Counted from the first letter of the stretch, positions 41,503 to 50,543 are shown. The stretch: DNA of 64,000 nucleotides from JAIESQ01 sp964495375 (GCA_964495375.1 CAZBWM010000019.1:1-64000), one strand, 5' to 3'. The notes: generated by a model from the sequence alone, not told the origin. Program-made: numbers and translations.

Positions 41503-41784
41503 CTAGCGCGAGAAGGCGGCCAGCCGGGGCATCGCGTTCTGGCGGTAGAAGCCAATTCCTTCCAGCGATTTGTAAACCTCGTCGAGCGTCTTCTCGCCGA
41601 AGTTCGAGATCGACAGCAGGTCGTCGCGGGTGCATTGCAGCAGATCGCTGACCGTGAAGATGCCTCGCTCTTCGAGGCAGTTAGTCGTGCGGACCGAAAG
41701 GCCGATTTCGGCCGTGCTCATGGCGAGCCGATCTTGCATCTGCTGGGCGCGGGTGTCGGCAGTGCTCAATGGAATGCGGGTCAT
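41503..41784 (-). CDS. stand-alone RNA polymerase alpha C-terminal-domain protein
   Basis: A 93-aa protein that is essentially the C-terminal domain of RNA polymerase alpha without the assembly domain. LSVRTTNCLEERGIFTVSDL and NFGEKTLDEVYKSL match the two helix-hairpin-helix elements of the alpha-CTD that bind UP-element DNA and activators. The ATG at 41784 has a strong GGGAGGGG Shine-Dalgarno 5 nt upstream; an apparent upstream extension is non-coding. In other bacteria alpha-CTD contacts promoters and regulators, so a free copy could compete with or substitute for polymerase-bound CTDs. It is monocistronic and bracketed by two pairs of palindromic elements. Confidence 0.85.
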   Translation of the reverse strand: MTRIPLSTADTRAQQMQDRLAMSTAEIGLSVRTTNCLEERGIFTVSDLLQCTRDDLLSISNFGEKTLDEVYKSLEGIGFYRQNAMPRLAAFSR

Positions 41785-41972
41785 GGTCCCCTCCCTGGAA
41801 ATACCAAAAACCGGAATGCCAAAAATCCCGATCGATCGTCGGTCGGGCGCGTCGCCGAATATATCGCGATACTGGCAGAAGCGCGCCAGCAGCGGGCGAT
41901 TTTCTCGGGAATGATTCACTGCTAGCGCCAGCAGTGCTAGCACGTGAACGTGCACACCCGCGTCGCGGCGAA

Positions 41973-42083
41973 GTTAGCCGCGGGACTTGTCCCGCGCGCT
42001 AGCTCGTGCGGTGCAGCTTCGATAAGAGCGTGATCGACAACGCGTCGCACACGCTAGCGCGCGGAGTAAACTCCGCGGCTAAC
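41973..42083. repeat. inverted pair of 31-bp palindromic REP-like elements
   Basis: Copy 7 (41973-42003, minus) and copy 8 (42053-42083, plus) flank 49 nt. The spacing nearly equals that of copies 5 and 6. Core stems GGGA/TCCC and GGAG/CTCC. Confidence 0.9.
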
Positions 42084-42149
42084 AGACTCTGGCCAAAGCG
42101 GCTCGATCAAAGTGACCCGCGCGCGGATGAGGCTCGCCGAGCCCCGAAC

Positions 42150-42219
42150 GGTGTCAGGAACCGATTTCACTGCCGCACAACAAATGGGTGCGGTGCCCCT
42201 TGAATCGGTTCCTGACACC
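42150..42219. repeat. GGTGTCAGGAACC inverted repeat
   Basis: Arms GGTGTCAGGAACCGATTTCA (42150-42169) and its near-perfect inverse (42201-42219) around 31 nt. A second member lies at 54497-54566. It sits just upstream of the helicase promoter. Confidence 0.85.
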
Positions 42220-42255
42220 GATCGGACGCCGACGGGTACATCTGTCCACCAGATT

Positions 42256-42264
42256 TGCTATAAT
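42256..42264 (+). promoter_or_regulatory. extended -10 promoter of the helicase gene
   Basis: TGCTATAAT combines a TG dinucleotide with a perfect TATAAT (42259-42264), an extended -10 element that needs little -35 contact. The start would fall near 42271, only about 3 nt before the ATG at 42274, and no Shine-Dalgarno is present, so the mRNA may be leaderless. Confidence 0.6.
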
Positions 42265-42273
42265 TGTCCGTAC

Positions 42274-44793
42274 ATGTCCAAGCTTCTCGACAGACTCACC
42301 GAGCCCCAGCGTGAAGCGGTCACCCATCTCGAGGGACCGCTGTTGATTCTGGCCGGCCCTGGCAGCGGCAAGACGCGCGTGATCACGCACCGTATCGCCT
42401 GGCTGCTCGAGCAGGGGGTGTCGCCGCACCAGATTCTGGCGCTGACGTTCACGAACAAAGCGGCCGCCGAGATGCAGCACCGCGTGGCCGCGCTGGCCCC
42501 CGGCGCGGTCGTGTGGACGAGCACGTTCCACCGGTTCTGTGCGCGGCTGTTGCGCGATCACGCCCGGCTGGTGGGGCTGGAAGAGAACTTTACGATTCTC
42601 GACGCCGACGACAGCCGCAAGGCGCTGCGCCGCGCGATGGAGAACATCCGGCTCGACCTGTCGCTGTTTCCGCCGGAGCGCGTCGCCCACGAGATCAGCA
42701 ATGCCAAGAACCGGCTGGTGCGCCCCGAAGACTACGACGGCTGGCAAGGCTCGCCCGTCGCGCATTTGGTGGCCAAAGCATACCCGGCATATCAGGCTCA
42801 TTTGCAGGCGGCCAACGTGGTCGACTTCGACGACCTGCTGATGTACTCGGCGCTGCTAGTGCGCGACAACCCCGAGCTGCGGGCCCGTCGCGACGAGCGT
42901 CACAAGTTCATCATGGTCGACGAGTACCAGGACACGAACACCGCCCAGTACGCGCTGGTGCGGGCGCTGTCGATCATTCACCCGAACCTGGCGGTGACGG
43001 GCGATCCCGATCAGTCGATCTACTCCTGGCGCGGGGCCAATCTAGGGAATATCCTCGATTTCGAGCGCGACTATCCCGACGTGCGCGTGGTGCGGCTCGA
43101 ACAGAACTATCGCAGCACGCAGCGCATCTTGAGCGTGGCGGCGCGGCTGATTTCGTTTAATCGCCAGCGGAAAGAGAAGGCGCTGTTCACCGAGAACGCC
43201 GAAGGGGCGCGGGTGCGGCTCACCGCCTTCGGCACGCAGCGCGACGAGGCCGACGACATCGCCGCGCGGATTGCTGCCGACGTGCGAGCCGGACGGCGGC
43301 GCTTGAGCGACTATGCCGTGTTCTATCGCACCAACGCTTTGAGCCGTGCTCTCGAGCATGCACTGCGCGAGCGCGGGCTGCGCTACCAGATGGTACACGG
43401 CGTCGAGTTCTACCAGCGGCGCGAAGTGAAGGATCTGCTGGGCTATCTCGACTTGCTGAACAATCCGCGGAACGAAGTTTCGTTTTTGCGCGTGATCAAC
43501 ACGCCGCCGCGGGGGATCGGCAAGTCGACGGTCGGCCGCATTTTGGGACATGCAGCCTCGCGCCGGATGGCGCCCTTGGCTGCCGCTCGCGAAAGCGGCC
43601 TGATCGCAGGGCTCCCCAAGCGCGCGGCCGTGGCGGTTGCCAAATTCGTTTCGATGTACGACGAGCTGGCCTCGCTGGCGGCCGGTCCGGTTGAAGAGAT
43701 CCTCGGCACCGTGCTCGCCCGCAGCGGTTACCGCGAGTACCTGCAAGACTCGGGGACCGAAGAAGACGAGCAGCGGCTGGCCAACATCGAAGAATTGCTG
43801 ACCGCGGCGCGGCAGTTCGACGAGAACTTTTTCGGCGACGGGGCGCTGGAGCAGTTCTTGGAAGAAGCGGCGCTGGTGAACGACACCGACGCCTGGAGTG
43901 AGAACGATGACGCGGTGACGCTGATGACGCTGCACGCTTCGAAGGGGCTCGAGTTCCCAGTCGTGTTCGTCGTCGCGCTCGAGGAGGGTTTGATCCCGCA
44001 CCAGCGCAGCACCGATTCGCCGCAGGAGTACGAAGAGGAGCGGCGGCTGTTGTTCGTGGGCATCACGCGGGCGAAAGAAGAGCTGCACCTGAGCTGGGCC
44101 CGCTATCGCGATTTCCGCGGTCAGCGACGGCTGACGATCCCCAGCCCCTTCATGCTGGAGTTTCCGCGCGACGAGATGGAGTTGGAGGATTTTGGCTGGC
44201 GCGGCACGCCGGCCAGCGCGGGGAGCGCGTCGGATGAGTTTGGTGACTTTGGTGACGTGCAATTCGAAGATGGTGGGCAGGCCGGGATCGATGACGCGGC
44301 ACACGCCGCGGACGACGACATCGCGTTCGATATTCACGAGCTGGAGAGAACGGTTAAGCCGGCCGCAAAACCAACTGCTGGCCAGGCGGCCGCGCCTCGC
44401 GAGGCAATCGAGGCGGTCGATGTTTCATCGGCCTTCGAAGACGAGCCGGTGATGCGGCCGCGCAAAGATTGGCGCGCCGCGGGGGCCGCCGCGGCAACCA
44501 ATCGTGCGGGCGAGGTTCCCAATCTCGGAAGCATGTCGACAGCGGCCGAGTTGGCCGCCCGGCAGTCGGGCAAAGCCGCCGCCGAGGCCGCGCTCGCGGC
44601 GCCGCGCGTGCCGGTTGAGTTGTTCGTGCAGGATATGATCGTGACGCACCCGCATTACGGGCCGGGAAAGATCGTGGCCCTGTCCGGCAGCGGCGGCGGG
44701 CGCGTAGCGACCGTGCAATTTGCGGCGGCCGAGGCGGGCAAGAAGAAATTCGTGCTCGCCAAAAGCCCGCTGGTGCCGGCCGGCAAAGGCTAA
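42274..44793 (+). CDS. pcrA: PcrA/UvrD-type superfamily 1 DNA helicase
   Basis: An 839-aa 3'-5' helicase for repair and replication-restart. Motifs in order: Q motif LTEPQREAV, Walker A LAGPGSGKTRVI, Ia TFTNKAAAEM, II FIMVDEYQDTN, III GDPDQSIYSWRGA, IV LEQNYRST, V LMTLHASKGLEFPVVFV, VI LFVGITRAKEELHLSW. The C-terminal ~180 residues are an acidic, low-complexity linker followed by a small conserved domain (VQDMIVTHPHYGPGKIVALSGSGGGR), the PcrA/UvrD tail that contacts RNA polymerase in other species. ATG at 42274 begins MSKLLDRLTEPQ; it is preferred to upstream in-frame starts, which cross the repeat. Confidence 0.93.
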   Translation: MSKLLDRLTEPQREAVTHLEGPLLILAGPGSGKTRVITHRIAWLLEQGVSPHQILALTFTNKAAAEMQHRVAALAPGAVVWTSTFHRFCARLLRDHARLVGLEENFTILDADDSRKALRRAMENIRLDLSLFPPERVAHEISNAKNRLVRPEDYDGWQGSPVAHLVAKAYPAYQAHLQAANVVDFDDLLMYSALLVRDNPELRARRDERHKFIMVDEYQDTNTAQYALVRALSIIHPNLAVTGDPDQSIYSWRGANLGNILDFERDYPDVRVVRLEQNYRSTQRILSVAARLISFNRQRKEKALFTENAEGARVRLTAFGTQRDEADDIAARIAADVRAGRRRLSDYAVFYRTNALSRALEHALRERGLRYQMVHGVEFYQRREVKDLLGYLDLLNNPRNEVSFLRVINTPPRGIGKSTVGRILGHAASRRMAPLAAARESGLIAGLPKRAAVAVAKFVSMYDELASLAAGPVEEILGTVLARSGYREYLQDSGTEEDEQRLANIEELLTAARQFDENFFGDGALEQFLEEAALVNDTDAWSENDDAVTLMTLHASKGLEFPVVFVVALEEGLIPHQRSTDSPQEYEEERRLLFVGITRAKEELHLSWARYRDFRGQRRLTIPSPFMLEFPRDEMELEDFGWRGTPASAGSASDEFGDFGDVQFEDGGQAGIDDAAHAADDDIAFDIHELERTVKPAAKPTAGQAAAPREAIEAVDVSSAFEDEPVMRPRKDWRAAGAAAATNRAGEVPNLGSMSTAAELAARQSGKAAAEAALAAPRVPVELFVQDMIVTHPHYGPGKIVALSGSGGGRVATVQFAAAEAGKKKFVLAKSPLVPAGKG

Positions 44794-44847
44794 CGTGAGT
44801 TCAATGCCGAAACTGAATCGGCTCCAAATGCTGCTGCTTGCCCGATC

Positions 44848-44899
44848 AGCAGTGCCATCTCGCGCTGAGCACTGCTGGACAAGCCAGCAGTGGCACCCA
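44848..44899. repeat. fragment of the AGCAGTGGCAC dispersed repeat
   Basis: CAGCAGTGCCA, GAGCACTGCTGG and CCAGCAGTGGCACCC lie close together just after the helicase gene, giving self-complementary pairs. Same motif family as 32535-32696 and 41075-41235. Confidence 0.55.
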
Positions 44900-44957
44900 A
44901 TCGAGCCTGCAAGCTGCTATTTGCGCTGCAGCCGAAACCGCCCTTGAGCCCCGCGGC

Positions 44958-45383
44958 TCAGTCCCACCACAGCAGCACGTCGTCTTCGGTGGAGGTCGCG
45001 GGCGGGTTCGCTCCTTCGCGGCGTAATTCTTCGGCGCAGATTTTCCAAACGCGCTCCCGCTTGCCGGCATCAGTCGGCAGCGTGACGACCAGCCCATCGG
45101 CATAGATTTCGACGCCATCGTCGGTGATCACGGGCCGCGGGACGATGACGCGCCGGGCCCCCGCACGATAGAGCTGCTCGACGAAGCGCACGGCGTTGGG
45201 CGTCTCCAGAAACCGGTTCGACGCCAGGGCCGATTCGTTTTCGCTCGCCCGCAGCCAGGAGAGCGCTTCGAAGCCTTGCTTGTATTCATCGGGGAGCGGG
45301 CCGCTGGCTTCGCCGGTCATTTCGTAACAGGTGAGCCCCAAGAGGGCGGCGCCCGCCACCAGCGCGACAATAAGTTTTGGCAT
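44958..45383 (-). CDS. small secreted protein, 141 aa
   Basis: An N-terminal signal sequence (LIVALVAGAALLGLTCYEM) with a cysteine near its end suggests export, perhaps as a lipoprotein, though the residues before the cysteine (GLTC) only partly fit a lipobox. The mature part is alpha/beta: AVRFVEQLYRAGARRVIVP, VEIYADGLVVTLP, RVWKICAEELRREG. No family recognised. It is convergent with the helicase gene and ATG at 45383 is the only good start. Confidence 0.7.
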   Translation of the reverse strand: MPKLIVALVAGAALLGLTCYEMTGEASGPLPDEYKQGFEALSWLRASENESALASNRFLETPNAVRFVEQLYRAGARRVIVPRPVITDDGVEIYADGLVVTLPTDAGKRERVWKICAEELRREGANPPATSTEDDVLLWWD

Positions 45384-45566
45384 GATTCTGCTCCCTGCGG
45401 GTCGTGCGGCAAGCGGCGCCGAGCAACCCCGTATTGCTCAGGCGAATTCGGCCGGCTCGCAGCGCAAGTGTATGCCATGTGCGCGGGCGATGACGGGCAG
45501 TGGCCCGCGAGTGGAACACCCGGCGGGGCCGTGATACGGTATATCCGCTTCAGCAACCACGATGGT

Positions 45567-45683
45567 AGGGAACGGCCGAGACATAACTTCCTGTTCCTGT
45601 TTCCCTTATTTCTGCCCCCTCACCCTACCCTCTCCCGCGAGGGGAGAGGGGAAACGGGAAAAGTTATGTCTCGGCCGTTCCTA
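45567..45683. repeat. 117-bp inverted-repeat element, left of a bracketed gene
   Basis: Outer arms TAGGGAACGGCCGAGACATA (with ACTT) at 45567-45590 and their inverse at 45661-45683 are complementary but for one extra G. The centre has a second stem CCCTCTCCC/GGGGAGAGGG. A related element lies at 46919-47022, so the two bracket the gene at 45743-46876. Confidence 0.85.
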
Positions 45684-45742
45684 GGCACAACGCGGGATGG
45701 TCGATTGAGATTTGAAACGTGCGAGCAACCGAGGGTGAAAAA

Positions 45743-46876
45743 ATGCAACGGCAAGTTTTGCTAGCCGGCCAATTGGCCCTGGTCGCCTTGACGATCCATC
45801 TGGCCACCAACAGAGCAGCGTGTGCCGACCCGGCAGGCAGCGACGACTCGTGGGCCACGGTCACCGAGGACGAGCGCGCCATCAAGATCGACACCGCGGA
45901 GTTGGCCGCCGTGATCCCCAAACGCGATCCCAAGCAGTGGATGACCGGTATTGAGAAACACTCGTTCGTCGACAAAGCGACGGGCTTCCACGAAGTCGGC
46001 GACGGGCTGATGGTTGTCGATTGGCTGATGGAAGCCGGCAGCGATGCCGAGTGGAGCGAGCAGGTGTTCACGCCCGACGGTAACGGGGTGGGCCGCTATA
46101 GTTGGTTCGAGAACGAAACCGATCCGGCACGGCGCGAATACACGCGCATGGCGCACGGCACGAGCCATCGCAAGCGGATGGTCGAAGGCCCGCAGCTTTG
46201 CCATCGCATGAAGCCGGTCAAGCCGGAGGTCATTCGCGGCAAGGACTATGTTGCGATCAAGACGACGTATCAATTCGAGTATGCCGCGCCGGGGCGCAAG
46301 GCGGGCTCGAAATGGACGCAGCTCGTGGTGTTCCCCAAGGGACAGCGCTTCTTCGTGCTGATGGACAAGATCGACAGCGTCAATGATTCAAAAGAGATGT
46401 TCTTGCGCAACGACACACCGGGCTGCGTGCGGCACGATCAAGGAGACACGTTCAGCGAGATGTATCTGAGCTACTTGAGCGGCCCCCAGGGCTTGCGGAT
46501 ACCGTCGAACGAATTCTTCGCGCCGTTTCCGCCCGACTTGAAGTTCGGGTACCGCCGCGACACGCACCAACTGCCCGAGAGCTTTATTCGCGCGTATCAC
46601 CTGCGCGACAAGGAGACGGGCAAGGATGGCCCCTGGTTGGCCGGGCTGACGCTCGATCCATCAATCGTCTACGAAGCGTGGTGCAGCCAGCGCCCCGGCG
46701 GCATCATCGTAATGATCGAGGAAGTGTACGGCCGACCGATCCGGGCGGGGCAATCGTTTAGCGCGGCCCACATTGTCGGCTACTTCGACTCGATCGACGA
46801 GATGCACAAGACGTACGACCGTTACCGCGGGCACACGGCCGTGAGCGTCGACCCGTCGGGCTGGCGGCTCGAGTAG
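45743..46876 (+). CDS. secreted hypothetical protein, 377 aa
   Basis: Not assigned to a family. It has a signal peptide (residues 1-28, VALTIHLATNRAACA) and a beta-rich body (VVDWLMEAGSDAEWSEQVF, YVAIKTTYQFEYA, WTQLVVFPKGQRFFVLMDKI), the shape expected of a galactose-mutarotase-like or DUF6807-like beta sandwich. A Trp/Tyr-rich face and paired His residues (RMAHGTSHRKRM) could bind sugar or metal. ATG at 45743 follows a strong GAGGGTGA. The gene is monocistronic and sits between two related inverted-repeat elements, which may have moved with it. Confidence 0.7.
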   Translation: MQRQVLLAGQLALVALTIHLATNRAACADPAGSDDSWATVTEDERAIKIDTAELAAVIPKRDPKQWMTGIEKHSFVDKATGFHEVGDGLMVVDWLMEAGSDAEWSEQVFTPDGNGVGRYSWFENETDPARREYTRMAHGTSHRKRMVEGPQLCHRMKPVKPEVIRGKDYVAIKTTYQFEYAAPGRKAGSKWTQLVVFPKGQRFFVLMDKIDSVNDSKEMFLRNDTPGCVRHDQGDTFSEMYLSYLSGPQGLRIPSNEFFAPFPPDLKFGYRRDTHQLPESFIRAYHLRDKETGKDGPWLAGLTLDPSIVYEAWCSQRPGGIIVMIEEVYGRPIRAGQSFSAAHIVGYFDSIDEMHKTYDRYRGHTAVSVDPSGWRLE

Positions 46877-46918
46877 TAGCTGTTCGGACATCGATCACGG
46901 CAACAACTCGACCGCACA

Positions 46919-47022
46919 AGGAACGACCGAGAAATAGCTCCCAAATCTCCTGGCCCCCTCACCCTGCCCTCTCCTGCAAGGGGAGAGGGGAACAACGAGA
47001 AGTAATTTCTCGGCAGTTCCTA
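46919..47022. repeat. 104-bp inverted-repeat element, right of a bracketed gene
   Basis: Arms AGGAACGACCGAGAAATAG (46919-) and its inverse ending at 47022 enclose CCCTCTCC/GGGAGAGGG, the same design as 45567-45683. The right arm contains the stop codon (positions 47020-47022, minus strand) of the SNF2 helicase gene. Confidence 0.8.
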
Positions 47023-50000
47023 ACTTAACAGCAACTGCAAGTCTTCTGCCGTGAGATTGCGCAGCAGGCTGTTGTCGGCCGTGATGATCGCCTCGGCGAG
47101 GTCGCGCTTGTGGCTCTGGAGCTCCAGAATCTTCTCCTCGACGGTATCGCGGGCGATCAGTCGATAGGCAAACACGTGGCGATCCTGGCCGATGCGGTGG
47201 GCCCGATCGACGGCCTGGGCCTCGACGGCAGGATTCCACCAGGGATCGAGAATGAACACGTAATCGGCGGCCGTGAGGTTCAGACCTTGTCCCCCCGCTT
47301 TCAGGCTGATGAGAAACAGCGGGCAGTCGGGGTCGGATTGAAATCGCTCGACTTTGGCCTGGCGTTTGACGGTGCGGCCGTCGAGATATTCGTAGACGAT
47401 GCCGCGGCGATCCAGGTGCTCGCGGACGATCGCCAGCAAGCTGGTGAACTGCGAGAAGACCAGCGCTTTGTGCCCCTCGGCCAGGACTTCGTCGAGTTGT
47501 TCGAGGAGTGTTTCGAGCTTGGCGCTGGAGCCTGGGGCGAGCTTCTTGTCGAGCAAGCCGGGATGGCATGCAGCCTGGCGTAGACGCAGCAGGGCTTCGA
47601 GCACGTGGATTTTCGATTTGTTGACGCCCACATTGCTGACGCGGGCGAGCAAAGTCTGGCGGTAGTGCTCGCGCAACTCGTCGTACTTGGCGCGCTGGTC
47701 TCCTTCGAGCTCGCAGTAGAGCGTTTGCTCGGACTTCGGCGGCAGCTCGGTAAGGACCTGCCCTTTGGTGCGCCGCAGCATGAAGGGGCGCAGCGCGCGG
47801 GCCAACAGCGCGACGTCTTCGCGCGTGTCGCTGGCATCAGGACGCTTGCCGTTGCGCCCCGAGGCGAGCAAGTTGCTGAGTTTATCGTGGCGGCCCAGCA
47901 TGCCAGGATTGAGAAACTCGAACAGCGACCAGAGCTCGCCTAAGTGATTCTCGACGGGCGTGCCCGTGACAGCCAGGCGGCGCTGAGCCCGCAGCAATCG
48001 ACAAGCCTTGGCCGCTTGAGAGGCGGCATTCTTGATCGCTTGAGCTTCGTCCAGGATGGCGCAATCGAACTCGAATTCACGCAGCTTGCCGATGTCGCGC
48101 CGTAGCGTGCCGTAGGTTGTGACCACGAGATCGTGATTGCCCAGTTGCTCCATGGCGCTGCGGCGCTCGAGCCCGGTGTAGTTCAATACCCGTAGCTCGG
48201 GCGTGAACCGCTTGGCTTCTTCGAGCCAGTTGAAAACGAGACTGCGCGGGACCACGACGATCGACGTGGCGGGCCGGGCGTTGCGGCGCTGGCGACCGCG
48301 TTTGTCCAGGCGCTGGTGGCGGCGTTGTTCGAGCCAGGCCAGGATCTGCACAGTTTTGCCCAGGCCCATGTCGTCGGCCAGGCAACCGCCGAAGCCGAAC
48401 TCATCGAGAAAATGGAGCCAGCCCAGGCCGGCGCGCTGGTAAGGACGCAACTCGCCGACGAACGACGCGGGCTCTTCGCGCGGCTGGATACCGTCGAAGG
48501 AGCGGAGCCGCTCACGCAGTTTGGCGAACTGCCGATCGACTTGCACGTGATCGGTCTCTTGGGCGGCCAAGAGCGCGTCGAGCAACGCCGCTTGTGTCGG
48601 CACGAAGCGCAGCGCGTCTCCCTCGGACTTGCCCATCTCCGCTAAGGGGGCGAAACGTTTGAGCCATTCGTCGGGCAGCAGGCCGTGCGAACCGTCATCG
48701 AGCTGCACGTACTGCTGCCCCTCGTCGATGGCCTTGAGCAACTGGGGCAAGCTGGCCTTGACCCCGCCGAAATCGCAGTCGGCGGTCAGATCGAACCAGT
48801 CGACGCCGCTGGTGACGCTGAGCTGAAACGCGCCGGGGCGGCGCACGGTGCGCCCTTCGGCTTCAACCTGCCAGCCGGCGCGGGATAGCTCGAGCACGGC
48901 CTTGTTCAATGCCGACGGCGCCAACAGGAACTCGGCCTCGTAGCCGTAGTGCTGCCCGTCTTCTACGCCCACGCGCTGTAGCTGCACGAGCGCCGTGGCT
49001 TCGGCATTCAAATCGCGCCGCACCACGCTGCGCGACGCGCTATCGAACCAGGCCAGCGGGCTGTCGGGGTGGGCCACCTGGTCGCCGTATTGAAAACTAA
49101 CGTGGCACACCAGTTGCCATTTCCATTTCTCTTTGGGTTTGATGACCTTCAGGCAGGGGACCGGCGTGACCGATTGCTCTTGCCAGGTGAGCTCGGTCGG
49201 CAAATCGACCACCGGCGCCGGGAGCGTCGCCAATTGCTCGATGAGCTGCGACTGGTCTTTGACGGGCACGCTCAGCGGCTCGTTCCGCAGCGCCACGATC
49301 CAGGAAAAATCGGCCGCGCATTCCAGTCGGGCAATCCGGTCGCTGAAGATCACCAGGCCGTGTGCCAAGAGCAGCAGTGGGCGGTCGAGGCCGACGATTT
49401 CGTCGCCGCGGTGTAATGTGCCGGCGAACTGCCAGGCCTGAGCATCGTCCGACTTTTGCACGGTGAGTTGGAAGCGATAAGCGGGAGCGTCGTCCCACGC
49501 GAGCGGATGCAGCGCAAATTCTCGATTGGCGCCATCGCCGTCGAGCCAGCCGAAGCGCCCCGACGCGCAGAGCGCCGGCAGCACGGCATCGAACAAGGCG
49601 GGGCGCAGCTCAAAATCGGTCAGTTGACTGCTGGTGTAGTAGCCGCCGTACGCATAGCCATAGGTTTCGCGCACGGCGCTTCCGGCCAACATACCGATCA
49701 GGCGGCGATCCTCGCGATCGGCGATGTCGTCGATCTCGTCGCGCGAGAGTTTGGCCAAGACCAGCTTGCCGAATTGGCCGTTTTTCTTGCGCTTGCGCTG
49801 ATACAAGGAAATGCGCGGCATTCCCTGTTCGCGAGTTTCGCGGAGCAGCAGTGCGTACCAATATTGCCGCGAGCCGGCGGCCTCATCCGGGGCACGCACT
49901 TGTGCCGAGATCCGATGGGCTTGGGCGGCGCGGATGCCGGCCAGGCGGCGCTGCCAATCTGGCGAGCGCCCGCGCGGCGTGCGCCCTTGCCGTTTCGCCT

Positions 50001-50487
50001 GCGCCCCGGCCATCTGCAGTGCGTGGCCCTGCACGGCGGCCATTCGCCTTACTTCGTCGGCAGACATGCCCGCTCGATTGGCAACTTGCGCGACTTGCTG
50101 GGCGATCTCGACATAGTCCTCGACGTCGGCGTCGACTTCGCCGGAGTAAGGTTCCTCGTCGAGCGGCTCCAGGTATAGAACCCCAGTGCCAGGGATTTCC
50201 TCTGTGAATCCTTCACTGTCGGCCGTGAGGATCGCTGCCGCCACGTGTTTGCACACACCCACGTCGGCAAACCGCGGACAAGAGCAATTGACCGCGAGAA
50301 CGCCTTCGCGCGCCGTGGTCCAATCAAGTAGCACCTCATAGGGTTGCGGCCGGGAGCCGCGTACCTCGGCTTCATATCGATCGAACATGGCCTCGATCGT
50401 CGACACGCGCCGCGTGTGGTGATACTCGCGGCCTTTCGCCCAATCGGCACGAGAGAACTGCCCCTGACACCGCTTGGCAAGACGCAT
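47020..50487 (-). CDS. SWIM-domain SNF2-family helicase
   Basis: A 1155-aa ATP-dependent translocase of the bacterial SWIM-SNF2 type. A SWIM zinc finger lies near the N-terminus (C68, C70, C79, H81 in NCSCPRFADVGVCKH), followed by about 550 residues of poorly conserved beta-rich sequence. The SNF2 motor shows FLDEFGFGGCLADDMGLGKT (motif I), AILDEAQAIKN (motif II), TGTPVENHLGELWSLFEF (III), LVFSQFTSLLAIVREHL (IV), LISLKAGGQGLNLT (V) and DRAHRIGQDRHVFAYRLI (VI). Function in bacteria is not established; DNA repair, transcription or defence roles are proposed. ATG at 50487 is used; GTG at 50508 is the alternative. The stop codon lies in a repeat arm. Confidence 0.9.
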   Translation of the reverse strand: MRLAKRCQGQFSRADWAKGREYHHTRRVSTIEAMFDRYEAEVRGSRPQPYEVLLDWTTAREGVLAVNCSCPRFADVGVCKHVAAAILTADSEGFTEEIPGTGVLYLEPLDEEPYSGEVDADVEDYVEIAQQVAQVANRAGMSADEVRRMAAVQGHALQMAGAQAKRQGRTPRGRSPDWQRRLAGIRAAQAHRISAQVRAPDEAAGSRQYWYALLLRETREQGMPRISLYQRKRKKNGQFGKLVLAKLSRDEIDDIADREDRRLIGMLAGSAVRETYGYAYGGYYTSSQLTDFELRPALFDAVLPALCASGRFGWLDGDGANREFALHPLAWDDAPAYRFQLTVQKSDDAQAWQFAGTLHRGDEIVGLDRPLLLLAHGLVIFSDRIARLECAADFSWIVALRNEPLSVPVKDQSQLIEQLATLPAPVVDLPTELTWQEQSVTPVPCLKVIKPKEKWKWQLVCHVSFQYGDQVAHPDSPLAWFDSASRSVVRRDLNAEATALVQLQRVGVEDGQHYGYEAEFLLAPSALNKAVLELSRAGWQVEAEGRTVRRPGAFQLSVTSGVDWFDLTADCDFGGVKASLPQLLKAIDEGQQYVQLDDGSHGLLPDEWLKRFAPLAEMGKSEGDALRFVPTQAALLDALLAAQETDHVQVDRQFAKLRERLRSFDGIQPREEPASFVGELRPYQRAGLGWLHFLDEFGFGGCLADDMGLGKTVQILAWLEQRRHQRLDKRGRQRRNARPATSIVVVPRSLVFNWLEEAKRFTPELRVLNYTGLERRSAMEQLGNHDLVVTTYGTLRRDIGKLREFEFDCAILDEAQAIKNAASQAAKACRLLRAQRRLAVTGTPVENHLGELWSLFEFLNPGMLGRHDKLSNLLASGRNGKRPDASDTREDVALLARALRPFMLRRTKGQVLTELPPKSEQTLYCELEGDQRAKYDELREHYRQTLLARVSNVGVNKSKIHVLEALLRLRQAACHPGLLDKKLAPGSSAKLETLLEQLDEVLAEGHKALVFSQFTSLLAIVREHLDRRGIVYEYLDGRTVKRQAKVERFQSDPDCPLFLISLKAGGQGLNLTAADYVFILDPWWNPAVEAQAVDRAHRIGQDRHVFAYRLIARDTVEEKILELQSHKRDLAEAIITADNSLLRNLTAEDLQLLLS

Positions 50488-50543
50488 TTCTGGAGCGCTC
50501 CGTCGCACGATGGAGAGGTCGCTGGGGGGGGAGGAGGTGACCG

